A DNA stretch of 64,000 nucleotides, taken from the NCBI RefSeq assembly GCF_000020725.1, contig NC_011146.1:4551151-4615150 (forward strand), given 5' to 3'. The position numbers and the translations under genes are program-made. A model generated the notes under the pieces. The model had not been told where the DNA came from and searched no databases. It saw only the letters and a program-made list of their open reading frames with translations. Below, one piece after another: positions 47,133 through 55,333 of this stretch; positions within the stretch are counted from its first letter, which is position 1, and every line of letters begins with the position of its first letter. Source of the DNA: Citrifermentans bemidjiense Bem. GTDB lineage: Bacteria > Desulfobacterota > Desulfuromonadia > Geobacterales > Geobacteraceae.

Positions 47133-48555
47133 ATGAGTGACTATCACGCCTTCGAGCAAGGCGGCGACAACTTCCTGTTCTTCTCGCGCTCCGCGCGGCT
47201 CTACCAACTGAGCGAGATAGCCTCCCGGATGCTCTCTGAACTCCGGCCGCCGCAACCCGGGCTTGGCGCACTCCCCCCCCCCAGGCCTTCCCCCACGCCA
47301 TCTTTCCGCCGGTGAAGCGCCGCTTTATGCCGAGCTTTGCGACTTGCTGCACCAGGAGCTCGGGGTTCCGCTCCCCGTGTCCCGGGACCCGCAGACCAAA
47401 CCGGGGGAAAACCGCTTCCAGACCTTCTCCATCTACCTGGCCCAGAACTGCAACATGGCGTGCTGCTACTGCTGGAACTGCGGGGGAACCTTCGGAAAAC
47501 CCGGGCACTTGATGGGAGAGAAGTCGGCGAAGCGCGCCATAACGCTCATCCTGGACCTGGTTCAGGAATCCAACGCAGACAAGATTTTCGTCAATTTCTA
47601 CGGCGGCGAACCGCTGCTCGACTTTCCTATCCTGACCAAGATAACCCTGGAATTGCTGCAGCACGAGGCGCAGCTGGGCAAGAACTTCTACCTCACGCTG
47701 GACACCAACGGCACCCTGCTGGAGGGGCCGGTGGCGCAGTTCCTGGCACGCTACTTCACCCAGATCGGCGTCAGCCTTGACGGAAACCAGCGGATCCACG
47801 ACATACAGAGGCCAGGAAAGTACGGCGAGAGCACCTGGCAGCTCATCGTCAACAACATGAAGGCCTTCCCCAACCCGAAGCTCTTGGGCATCCGGGCCAC
47901 CCTGACCGCGTTCTCCGACAGCTACCTGGAGACCTTCCGCCAGCTCAGTACGCTGGGGGTGAGCCGGATCCAGCTGGAATACTGCCATGAGCCCGGATAC
48001 CACAAAAACCCCATCTTCGAAAAGCTGAACGTGCCGGTGGAGCGGCAGTTGACCGAACTCCGGGAGTTCATCGACTACTACGTCGATTACATCAGCCATT
48101 ACCAGGAAACCCGCGACATCCCCTTAGCCTCCAACGTCCTCGACAACATCACTAGGATCAGGCGCGGCAGCCGCTTCACCAAGCCGTGCGGCGCCGGAAC
48201 CAACACCCTCGCCATCAACAGCCGCGGAGAAATCTTCCCCTGCATCGCCTTCGTGGACCGTGACGACTTCGCCATGGGCAAAGCTGGCGTCGACTGCGGT
48301 CTCTCCCTGCACGACACCCTTTCCGGCTTCGAGGTCGACGGCCAGCTCCCATGCCATTCCTGCTGGCTGCGCTACGACTGCGCCGGCGGATGCTACGCCA
48401 CCCACTACGACATGACGGGGAACCCCCGGCACCCGCACCCGCATTACTGCGAGAGCATGAAGGGGCGGGCCGAGGTCTACTTCTACGCACTGACCCAGAT
48501 GCTTAACAAGTGCCCGTGGCACCTGCAACGCGATCCCAATTCTGATCCCTCCTAG
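47133..48555 (+). CDS. radical SAM/SPASM maturase, frameshifted at a C10 tract
   Basis: ATG 47133 opens a frame (MSDYHAFEQGGDNFLFFSRS...) that leaves the reading at ten C residues (47273-47282). With nine C it joins the long frame ending at 48555, giving ~473 residues. The core has the SAM cluster motif CNMACCYC (47449-47472), FYGGEPLLD, and a C-terminal SPASM region with cysteines in PCGAGTN, FPCIAF, PCHSCWLRYDCAGGCY and HYCES for auxiliary Fe-S clusters. Such enzymes modify peptides or proteins (thioether, C-C or similar links). As written only a short peptide, or an N-truncated enzyme from TTG 47263, could be made. Confidence 0.8.
47273..47282 (+). repeat. poly-C tract (10 C) at the frame break
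   Basis: Ten consecutive C, the longest homopolymer run of C or G that I found in the window. One base fewer restores the radical SAM reading frame. Confidence 0.9.
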
Positions 48556-48595
48556 CCTACTGTTTCCCCCTCGCCCCTTCATGAGTTTTTTCGTG

Positions 48596-48624
48596 TTGAC
48601 ACGAGACTGCATCGGTACGATTAT
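48596..48624 (+). promoter_or_regulatory. candidate promoter of the DRTGG protein gene
   Basis: TTGACA (48596-48601), 17-base spacer, GATTAT (48619-48624), about 40 bases before the ATG at 48666. Confidence 0.4.
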
Positions 48625-48665
48625 GAGGACGGCTCTGCCGTTAATGAGCCATTCCGGGGGATATT

Positions 48666-49778
48666 ATGGCCAGGAAGATCTTCATCGCGGCATCGGGTCA
48701 GAACATAGGTAAAACCACCATCAGCGTCTCGCTTTTGCACCTGGCCCAGAAGAAGTACGGGCGGGTCGGGTTCATGAAGCCTTTGGGGCCAAAGCCTGCG
48801 CTTTTGCGCGGGGTGTCCGTCGACAAGGACGCCGCCCTCATCGCGCAGGTGTTCGGGCTCGACAAGGACCTCCCCTACATGTCTCCGGTCGTGGTGCACC
48901 CTGACACCTCGCGCCAGGCCATTGACGGCAAGATCCCCCTGGACGAGCTTCCCGACCGGATCCTCGCCAGCTACGCGGAACTGGAGAAGCACTGCGACTT
49001 CATCGTGATAGAAGGGTCGGGACATCCCGGGGTCGGGTCCGTGTTGAACCTCTCCAACGCCCGCATCGCGAAGATGCTGAACGCGCCGGTCCTGATGGTG
49101 AGCGGCGGCGGGGTCGGCAACGTCATCGATACCATCGCCATGAACACCGCGCTCTTCAAGCTGGAAGGAGCCGAGGTGCGCGGGGTGCTGGTGAACAAGC
49201 TCTTTGCCGAGAAGCGGGCGCAGACCCTCGACTACCTCACCCGCGCCTTCGCCGGAAAGCCCTTCTCGGTGTTGGGCGGGTTCGACTATAAACCCGTGCT
49301 CGCCAACCCGACGCTTAGCCGTGTGGCGCGCCTTTTGGACCTGCCGCTGCATGGCAACCGCCGCGAGGTGCGGCGCATCATCCATCACGTGCAGATCGGC
49401 GCCGCCTCCACGCAGCGCGTCACGGAAATGCTGCGCGACTCCTCGCTGTTGCTCGTCACCAGCAGCCGAGACGAACTCCTGGTCACCTTGGCCAACCTCT
49501 ACCAGATGCCGGAATACCGTTCCCGGATCGTGGGTCTGGTCATACCCGGGATCTCCGACGTCAGCGTCATCACCCAACGCATCATCGACCGCAGCAACAT
49601 CCCCTATTTCCGCACCGATAAGCTGAGCACGGCCGACCTTTACCGCATCATCACCGACGACGTCTCGAAGATCACCGCAAGGGATACGGAAAAGCTGCGT
49701 CTCATCAAGTCACTAGCCGAGGAAAGGCTCGATTTCGACGCCATAGACGAGGTCTTCGCCACCCCGCCGCAGGTCTGA
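48666..49778 (+). CDS. P-loop/DRTGG domain protein (phosphotransacetylase N-terminal-like)
   Basis: 370 residues. N-terminal BioD-like P-loop domain (about 1-220): FIAASGQNIGKTTISVSLL Walker A, then VIEGSGHPGVGSVLNLSN and VLMVSGGGVGNVID. C-terminal DRTGG-like domain (about 235-345). The same two domains form the regulatory N-terminus of long phosphotransacetylases, but here there is no catalytic Pta part. The natural role is unclear; nucleotide-dependent sensing is plausible. GGGGGAT precedes the ATG, and a bidirectional terminator follows. Confidence 0.8.
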   Translation: MARKIFIAASGQNIGKTTISVSLLHLAQKKYGRVGFMKPLGPKPALLRGVSVDKDAALIAQVFGLDKDLPYMSPVVVHPDTSRQAIDGKIPLDELPDRILASYAELEKHCDFIVIEGSGHPGVGSVLNLSNARIAKMLNAPVLMVSGGGVGNVIDTIAMNTALFKLEGAEVRGVLVNKLFAEKRAQTLDYLTRAFAGKPFSVLGGFDYKPVLANPTLSRVARLLDLPLHGNRREVRRIIHHVQIGAASTQRVTEMLRDSSLLLVTSSRDELLVTLANLYQMPEYRSRIVGLVIPGISDVSVITQRIIDRSNIPYFRTDKLSTADLYRIITDDVSKITARDTEKLRLIKSLAEERLDFDAIDEVFATPPQV

Positions 49779-49819
49779 CCTGCTGCAGGACGCCTGTTCT
49801 ACCCCCTCTCTTCAGGGGC

Positions 49820-49860
49820 CAAAAAAAATACCCCTCGCCGTAAGGAGAGGGGTATTTTTC
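49820..49860. terminator. bidirectional intrinsic terminator
   Basis: AAAATACCCCTC pairs with GAGGGGTATTTT around a 10-base loop, with A-tract and T-tract flanks. It separates the convergent DRTGG and triheme cytochrome genes. Confidence 0.88.
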
Positions 49861-49878
49861 GCGTTCAGCGCAGCGCCA

Positions 49879-50151
49879 TTACTTCTTGTGGCACTCACCG
49901 CACTTGGTCGGGCCTGCGCCCTTGTCCGAGTGGCATCCTTTACAGGTCTTGTGGGCGAAATCCTTGCCGAAACCCTCGATCTTGCCCGGTCCCTTCTCAT
50001 GGCAGGCCTTGCAGTCCTTCAGGGTGTCCTGGTGTTTCTTGTGGTTGAAGGTGACGTCCCCGTTCTTGGCGGGGAGGGTGATGACGTCCGCTGCCAGAAC
50101 TGCCCCCGCGCTGAAGATGACCATAGCTACTGCGGCGATTGCTTTTTTCAT
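49879..50151 (-). CDS. ppcA: PpcA-family triheme periplasmic cytochrome c7
   Basis: 90 residues from ATG 50151: signal peptide (MKKAIAAVAMVIFSAGAVLA) and a 70-residue mature part with CKACH, CKGCH and CGECH plus FNHKKHQ and FAHKTC ligands. The stretch CHEKGPGKIEGFGK is nearly identical to what I remember of G. sulfurreducens PpcA, so this is the better candidate for the ppcA orthologue of the two. It carries electrons across the periplasm. AAGGGGTAACGAA precedes the ATG. It is divergent from a membrane HTH protein gene. Confidence 0.9.
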   Translation of the reverse strand: MKKAIAAVAMVIFSAGAVLAADVITLPAKNGDVTFNHKKHQDTLKDCKACHEKGPGKIEGFGKDFAHKTCKGCHSDKGAGPTKCGECHKK

Positions 50152-50229
50152 TTCGTTACCCCTTTTCTTTTTTGAGTTTTTTGCTGCCGAACTGTGGTAA
50201 AAATAGCATCCAATGAGGGCTCCGGGTAT

Positions 50230-50259
50230 CGACATCTATAGCAATATGACCCGATGTCG
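50230..50259. promoter_or_regulatory. inverted repeat between ppcA and the HTH gene
   Basis: CGACATC (50230-50236) and GATGTCG (50253-50259) with 16 bases between, within the 171-base divergent region. It could be an operator for either gene; the protein that binds it is unknown. Confidence 0.35.
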
Positions 50260-50322
50260 GGTTCCGGACAGCCCTAATCTGGCTGGAAACGGTGCTGAAA
50301 TGACGCCAGGGGAGCCGGCAGC

Positions 50323-51246
50323 ATGATGGATGCAAACGACAGAGCCGACAAGTTATCCGCCGCAAGCGTCGCCATAGACGGGGTCCGGATAAGGACGGTC
50401 CGCGAGGCGAAGAGGCTGACCCAACTCTACGTCGCCAACGTTGTGGGAGTAACCACCGACACCATCTCGCGTTGGGAAAATAACCGCTATCCCTCCATCA
50501 AGCGGGAAAACGCCCAGAAGCTTGCCGACGCCCTTGAGGTCCCGCTCGGGGATATCCTGCGCGACGAAGCACCTGTCCCCGAGGACGAACCTGGCACTGA
50601 GTTCCCTCCCCCCTCCCCGCGCCGGACGAAGCTCTTTATCCTCTTTGGCCTAGCCGCGCTCCTGCTGCTCCTCGTCGTCGTCATTCTCGCCCGCACCCCC
50701 TCCTCCGCCCCAAAAGCAGTGCGCTGGCTGCCGCGCTACGCAGCGCCGGGAGAGGTCATCCCGGTGCAGGTCAAGGTCACACGCCTGCCCGACGCCCCGT
50801 TCGGTTTCATCCTCAAGGAGAAACTTCCCGACGGGATGCGGCTGGTGAGTTCGGTTCCCCCCAGTTCCGCGGCCGAACCTGCCGGGTCGAGCCTCAAATG
50901 GCTGGTTCCCGGCGGAGGAAGCCCCGTTGCCATCTCGTACTCGGTGCGAACCCCTGCCCCCTTCGCGCAGGGCAAGGACGTCAAGGTAAAGGGGGAGATC
51001 GTGCTGCACGGAGGGGGCGTCAACCGGACCGAAGAGGTCGGCGGCGGCAGCGAGGTTCGCATCGGCCCGTACCACTGGGCAGACGCCAACGGCGACGGAC
51101 GCATCGACGACGACGAGATCATGCCGGCCTACTACGTCTGCGACGAGATGAAGGGGCTCGGGCTAAACTGGAAGACCATCGAAGCGATCTGGACCGGCAA
51201 AGGGTACCGTTGGGATCCCAAGACCGGTTACACCGTCCTCAAGTAG
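50323..51246 (+). CDS. membrane-anchored XRE-type HTH protein with periplasmic domain
   Basis: 307 residues. Cytoplasmic XRE HTH (about 20-80: RIRTVREAKRLTQLYVANVVGVTTDTISRWE), Pro-rich linker, one membrane helix (LFILFGLAALLLLLVVVILA, about 104-123), and a periplasmic beta-rich domain (about 130-245) resembling DUF11-like repeat domains. After it come a calcium-binding loop (DANGDGRIDDDE) and an aromatic C-terminal part. The topology recalls RodZ but the outer domain differs. It may transmit an extracytoplasmic signal to DNA; target unknown. GGGGAG precedes the ATG. Confidence 0.78.
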   Translation: MMDANDRADKLSAASVAIDGVRIRTVREAKRLTQLYVANVVGVTTDTISRWENNRYPSIKRENAQKLADALEVPLGDILRDEAPVPEDEPGTEFPPPSPRRTKLFILFGLAALLLLLVVVILARTPSSAPKAVRWLPRYAAPGEVIPVQVKVTRLPDAPFGFILKEKLPDGMRLVSSVPPSSAAEPAGSSLKWLVPGGGSPVAISYSVRTPAPFAQGKDVKVKGEIVLHGGGVNRTEEVGGGSEVRIGPYHWADANGDGRIDDDEIMPAYYVCDEMKGLGLNWKTIEAIWTGKGYRWDPKTGYTVLK

Positions 51247-51397
51247 TCCCGGCACGCATTCCAATCCCGCCAAAATTCTCTCCTCTCCCCGCCAAACATT
51301 GAGTTACACTAAGAAAAGGCATGGTAAACTGATCTCCGTCGCTCACCACAGACCTGCCGCCAGCGGTAGCTTAACTAAACGGAGCAGAGGAGGAGTC

Positions 51398-51907
51398 ATG
51401 AAAGCCCTGATTTTAAGTGCGGATAATTTCGAAGATACCGAATTGCTGGTTCCTCTTTACAGACTGCGCGAGGCCGGGTATGCGGTCGACGTGGCATCGG
51501 AAAAGGCGGGTTCCATACACGGTAAGCACGGTTACGAGGTGCCGGTGAACAAGCTGTTCAACGAGGTGACGCCGGCCGATTACGCGGTCCTGGTACTCCC
51601 TGGCGGCAAAGCGCCCGCGGCCATCCGCAACAGCCCGGCGGTCCATGAAATCGCCCGCGCCTTCATGTCGGCGTCCAAACCAGTGGCCGCCATCTGCCAC
51701 GGCCCGCAGATCCTGATCTCCGCCGGACTGCTCAAGGGGCGCAAGGCGACCTGCTATGAGTCGGTGGCCCCTGAACTGCGGGACGCCCAGGCGCAGTACC
51801 AGGATGTCGAGGTGATAGTGGACGGAAACCTGATCACCTCAAGAAAACCCGACGATCTGCCCGCCTTCTGCCGCGAGTTGGTGCGTATGGTCAAGGCGGC
51901 TGCGTAA
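51398..51907 (+). CDS. DJ-1/PfpI family protein
   Basis: 169 residues from ATG 51398 (AGGAGGAGT upstream). Class I glutamine amidotransferase-like fold with the nucleophile elbow AAICHGPQ (C100, H101) and conserved acidic residue in DNFEDTELLVP (E15 region). Family members act as glyoxalase/deglycase-like or chaperone stress proteins. Cytoplasmic. It stands alone before a long inverted repeat. Confidence 0.88.
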   Translation: MKALILSADNFEDTELLVPLYRLREAGYAVDVASEKAGSIHGKHGYEVPVNKLFNEVTPADYAVLVLPGGKAPAAIRNSPAVHEIARAFMSASKPVAAICHGPQILISAGLLKGRKATCYESVAPELRDAQAQYQDVEVIVDGNLITSRKPDDLPAFCRELVRMVKAAA

Positions 51908-51924
51908 ACCGAAGAAAAGGCATG

Positions 51925-52037
51925 CACCACAGAGGACACGGAGGTACACAGAGGAAAACCAGAACCGGGTACAACCAAAAGGTTTATCTTAAAGCCTTGG
52001 CTTTTCCTCTGTGATTCCTCTGTGACCCTCTGTGGTG
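51925..52037. repeat. imperfect long inverted repeat (CACAGAGG-type element)
   Basis: CACCACAGAG at 51925 is matched by CTCTGTGGTG ending at 52037, and ACACAGAGGAAAA by TTTTCCTCTGTG, around a ~45-base centre. The left arm resembles the CCGCAGAGGACGCTGAGG stretch at 59700-59727, so this is probably a dispersed element. Confidence 0.6.
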
Positions 52038-52065
52038 AGTGCTTTTGATGCTACTTACAAACAAA

Positions 52066-52103
52066 AGGGCGACCCCCATCCTAGCGGGGGCCGCCCTTTT
52101 TCA
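52066..52103. terminator. bidirectional terminator of the lysine operon
   Basis: AAAGGGCG-ACCCCC pairs with GGGGG-CCGCCCTTT, with A- and T-tracts outside. It follows dapL on the minus strand. Confidence 0.8.
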
Positions 52104-52122
52104 TTTCTCTGCCGTGACCTTC

Positions 52123-53358
52123 CTACTTCTTAAGGTTCTTCTTGATCCTCTCGACAGCCTCGACGACGTTGTCGCGGTTGCCGAAGGCCGAGAGGCGGAA
52201 GTACCCTTCGCCGCTGGGACCAAAGCCGCTGCCTGGGGTGCCGACTACGTGGCAGTCATTCAAAAGCTTGTCGAAGAAGTCCCAGGAGGTGAGCCCGGCT
52301 GGGGTCTTGAGCCAGATGTAAGGAGCGTTGACGCCGCCGTACACGGTAACCCCGGCCGCTGAGAGACCTTCGCGGATGATGCGCGCGTTCTCCATGTAGT
52401 AATCGATGTTGGCCTGGGTCTCTTTCCAACCCTGCTCGGTGTAAACTGCGGCGGCCGCTTTCTGCACAGGGTAGGAAGCCCCGTTGAACTTGGTGGTCTG
52501 ACGGCGCAGCCAGAGCTTGTTGAAGCTGTACTTCTCGCCGTTGGAAGTCGTCCCTTCGAGCTCGTCGGGAACTACTACCAGGCCACAACGAACGCCGGTG
52601 AAGCCGGCAGTCTTGGAGAAGGAGCGGAACTCGATGGCGCACTTCTTAGCCCCTTCGACTTCGTAGATGGAATGCGGAATCGAGGGGTCGGTGATGAACG
52701 CCTCGTAAGCCGCATCGAACAGGATGATGGAGTCGTTGGCCAGCGCGTAATCGACCCACCCCTTCAACTGCGCCTTGGTCGCCACGGCGCCGGTGGGGTT
52801 GTTCGGGAAGCAGAGGTAGATCATGTCCACCTTCTCCTTCGGATACGCCGGGAAGAAGCCGTTTTCTTCGGTGCAGGGCATGTAGACCAGCCCCTTGTAG
52901 TACCCCTTGTCATCGGCATCGCCGGTGCGGCCGATCATGACGTTGGTGTCGTTGTAAACCGGGTAGACCGGGTCGCCGATGGCGACGGTGTTGTCGAGCG
53001 CGAAGATGTCCAGGATGTTGGCGCAGTCGCACTTGGAGCCGTCGGAGATGAACATCTCCGTGGTCTTCAGGTCGACGCCCAAAGGCTTGTAGGACTTCTC
53101 GATGATGGCGTCGATCAGGAAGTCATACCCCTGCTCCGGACCGTAACCCATGAAGGAGTTCTCGCTGGCGAGATCGTCCACGGCATCGTGGAACGCCTTG
53201 AGGATTGTCGGGGTAAGCGGCTGGGTCACGTCGCCGATCCCAAGGCGGATCACCTTCGCCTCCGGGTTTGCAGCGGCGAAGGCTCGCACGCGGCGGCCGA
53301 TCTCGGGGAAAAGGTATCCTGCTTTAAGTTTCAGGTAGTTATCGTTAATTTTTGCCAC
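52123..53358 (-). CDS. dapL: LL-diaminopimelate aminotransferase
   Basis: 411 residues from GTG 53358 ([17 protein letters not shown]), preceded by TTGGAGGAAG; a TTG at 53370 would add four residues. PLP aminotransferase fold type I with lysine in [17 protein letters not shown] and [13 protein letters not shown]. It converts tetrahydrodipicolinate directly to LL-diaminopimelate with glutamate, replacing dapC/D/E. Last gene of the lysA-dapA-dapB-dapL run. Confidence 0.95.
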   Translation of the reverse strand: MAKINDNYLKLKAGYLFPEIGRRVRAFAAANPEAKVIRLGIGDVTQPLTPTILKAFHDAVDDLASENSFMGYGPEQGYDFLIDAIIEKSYKPLGVDLKTTEMFISDGSKCDCANILDIFALDNTVAIGDPVYPVYNDTNVMIGRTGDADDKGYYKGLVYMPCTEENGFFPAYPKEKVDMIYLCFPNNPTGAVATKAQLKGWVDYALANDSIILFDAAYEAFITDPSIPHSIYEVEGAKKCAIEFRSFSKTAGFTGVRCGLVVVPDELEGTTSNGEKYSFNKLWLRRQTTKFNGASYPVQKAAAAVYTEQGWKETQANIDYYMENARIIREGLSAAGVTVYGGVNAPYIWLKTPAGLTSWDFFDKLLNDCHVVGTPGSGFGPSGEGYFRLSAFGNRDNVVEAVERIKKNLKK

Positions 53359-53383
53359 ATCTTCCTCCAAAAAGTTTTCTTAT

Positions 53384-54187
53384 CTATCTCAGTCCCAGCA
53401 CGTCCTGCATGTCGTAGACGCCCGGCTTGGCAGTGACCACCCATTTGGCGGCACGCACCGAACCCCTGGAGAACATGTCCCGGGTGTGGGCGCGGTGGGT
53501 AATCTCGATACGCTCACCCATCCCGATGAAGTAGACGGTGTGCTCGCCGACGATGTCGCCGCCGCGCACGGTCTGCATCCCGATCTCGTCATGGGTGCGC
53601 TCGCCGCAGATCCCCTCGCGGTGGTAGTTGGCGACCTTGTTGTAGTCGCGTCCCAGCGCGCTGGCTACCACCTCTCCCATCCTTACCGCGGTCCCGGAGG
53701 GGGAATCCTTCTTCAGGCGGTGGTGCGACTCGACGATCTCGACGTCGAAGTCTTCGCCGAGAATCTTGGCGACGTCAGCCAGCACCTTGAAGCAGACGTT
53801 GACGCCCACCGACATGTTCGGTGCGATGATCACCGGGATCTCGCGGGCAAGTTCAGCGGCCAGGGCCCGCTCCTCGGGGGTGAAGCCGGTGGAGCCTATC
53901 ACGATGGATTTGCCGTAGAGCGCGCAGACTTCGAGGTTCTTCAGTGAGACCTTCGGAGCGGTGAAGTCGATCAGGACGTCGCACGCCTGCACCACGGCGT
54001 TCAAGTCGTCGCTGATGGCGACGCCGATGGCGCCCAGACCCGCGTTGTAGCCGGCGTCCTGCCCCACCATCGGGTGCCCCGGGCGCTCCAGAGCGCCGCA
54101 GATCTCGACCCCTTCTGCTTCCTTGACGGCTGCGATGATCCGCCCGCCCATGCGTCCGGCAGCTCCGCAAACAGCTATTTTTACCAT
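53384..54187 (-). CDS. dapB: 4-hydroxy-tetrahydrodipicolinate reductase
   Basis: 267 residues. N-terminal Rossmann motif VKIAVCGAAGRMGGRI and the DapB signature ESHHRLKKDSPSGTA. It reduces the DapA product with NAD(P)H. It lies 26 bases upstream of dapL and 157 bases after dapA, a gap filled by two palindromic repeats. Confidence 0.95.
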   Translation of the reverse strand: MVKIAVCGAAGRMGGRIIAAVKEAEGVEICGALERPGHPMVGQDAGYNAGLGAIGVAISDDLNAVVQACDVLIDFTAPKVSLKNLEVCALYGKSIVIGSTGFTPEERALAAELAREIPVIIAPNMSVGVNVCFKVLADVAKILGEDFDVEIVESHHRLKKDSPSGTAVRMGEVVASALGRDYNKVANYHREGICGERTHDEIGMQTVRGGDIVGEHTVYFIGMGERIEITHRAHTRDMFSRGSVRAAKWVVTAKPGVYDMQDVLGLR

Positions 54188-54223
54188 TAGGTTGTCTCCG
54201 TAAAAAAAATCTATTTCCCGATC

Positions 54224-54258
54224 AAATCCCCCTTTTACAAAGGGGGACTTAGGGATTT
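54224..54258. repeat. AAATCCC-type palindromic repeat
   Basis: Nested palindrome: CCCCCTTT-TAC-AAAGGGGG inside AAATCCC...GGGATTT. This sequence type is a common dispersed repeat. It lies in the dapA-dapB gap. Confidence 0.65.
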
Positions 54259-54302
54259 TCAGCTACTTCACTAAGCTCTAGGGGGACAGAATTCCAGGGG
54301 TT

Positions 54303-54340
54303 CCAGGGGGACAGGCACCTTGCAGAGCCAGTCCCCCTGG
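54303..54340. repeat. hairpin CCAGGGGGAC/GTCCCCCTGG after dapA
   Basis: Perfect 10-bp arms around an 18-base centre, 5 bases past the dapA stop on the minus strand. A further AGGGGGACAG copy lies at about 54281-54290. No T-tract follows. Confidence 0.55.
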
Positions 54341-54344
54341 GATG

Positions 54345-55217
54345 CTAGATGAGCTTGTATTCCTTCATGATGGCGGTCAACTTGGCCAGGTTCGCCTCCA
54401 TCAGCGGGGCCAGCGGCAGGCGGACCTCGGAGCTGCATTTGCCCATGAGGGAAACGGCGGCCTTGACCGGCACCGGGTTGCTCTCGATGAACATCGCGTT
54501 GGAGATCTTCAGCAGGTACAGGTGCAGCCTGCGCGCCTCTTCCATGTTGCCGGCGTTGAACGCATCGACCAGCGAAGAGACTTCCTTCGGCATGATGTTG
54601 GCGGTAACGGAGATGACGCCTTTACCGCCTGCGGCCATGATGGGGAGGGTGATGAAGTCGTCACCGGAAAGAACGTCGATCTTGTCCCCACAAAGGGCGA
54701 GCACCTCGGAAGCCTGCTGGAGCGAGCCGGTTGCCTCCTTGATCGCCACGATATTCTGGTGCACGGACAGCCTCGCCACCGTTTCCGGCAAGAGGTTGAC
54801 ACCGGTGCGGCCCGGTACGTTGTAAAGGATTTGGGGGAGCGCTACGGCATCGGCAACCGCTTTGTAGTGACGGAACAGCCCTTCCTGGGAGGGCTTGTTG
54901 TAGTACGGGGTCACTAGGAGCGCGCCGTCCGCGCCCAGCTCCTTGGCGTGCTGGGTGATCTCGATCGCCTCGTGGGTCGAATTGGACCCGGTGCCGGCGA
55001 TGACCGGAACCCTTTTGTTGACCTGCTCAACCACGACTTGGATGACACGGTCGTGCTCGACATAGCTGAGGGTGGAAGACTCGCCGGTCGTGCCGCAGGG
55101 AACGATTGCGTCGGTACCGTTCTCTATCTGGAATTCCACAAGCTCGCGCAGTTTCTCTTCGTCCACCGCTCCGTTTTTGAATGGGGTGACGATGGCTACG
55201 ATGCTTCCTTGGAACAT
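54345..55217 (-). CDS. dapA: 4-hydroxy-tetrahydrodipicolinate synthase
   Basis: 290 residues, TIM barrel. Signatures PCGTTGESSTLS, TPYYNKPSQEG and the Schiff-base lysine in IVAIKEATGS. It condenses pyruvate and aspartate semialdehyde. AAGGAGGTAGCAC precedes the ATG. Confidence 0.96.
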   Translation of the reverse strand: MFQGSIVAIVTPFKNGAVDEEKLRELVEFQIENGTDAIVPCGTTGESSTLSYVEHDRVIQVVVEQVNKRVPVIAGTGSNSTHEAIEITQHAKELGADGALLVTPYYNKPSQEGLFRHYKAVADAVALPQILYNVPGRTGVNLLPETVARLSVHQNIVAIKEATGSLQQASEVLALCGDKIDVLSGDDFITLPIMAAGGKGVISVTANIMPKEVSSLVDAFNAGNMEEARRLHLYLLKISNAMFIESNPVPVKAAVSLMGKCSSEVRLPLAPLMEANLAKLTAIMKEYKLI

Positions 55218-55333
55218 GTGCTACCTCCTTGTATGACTGCTAACGGTTATTGAAATGGTTAGAGCTCCGCGGCGCCGCGACAGTTTTGCCGCGGCTCCAT
55301 CGGGGGCTCGAAGCGTCAAGCGAGCGGAGCCTC

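Noticed and set aside
51299..51397. N-terminal extension of the DJ-1/PfpI protein
   Set aside because: The extension is unlike the family and AGGAGGAG immediately precedes the internal ATG at 51398.
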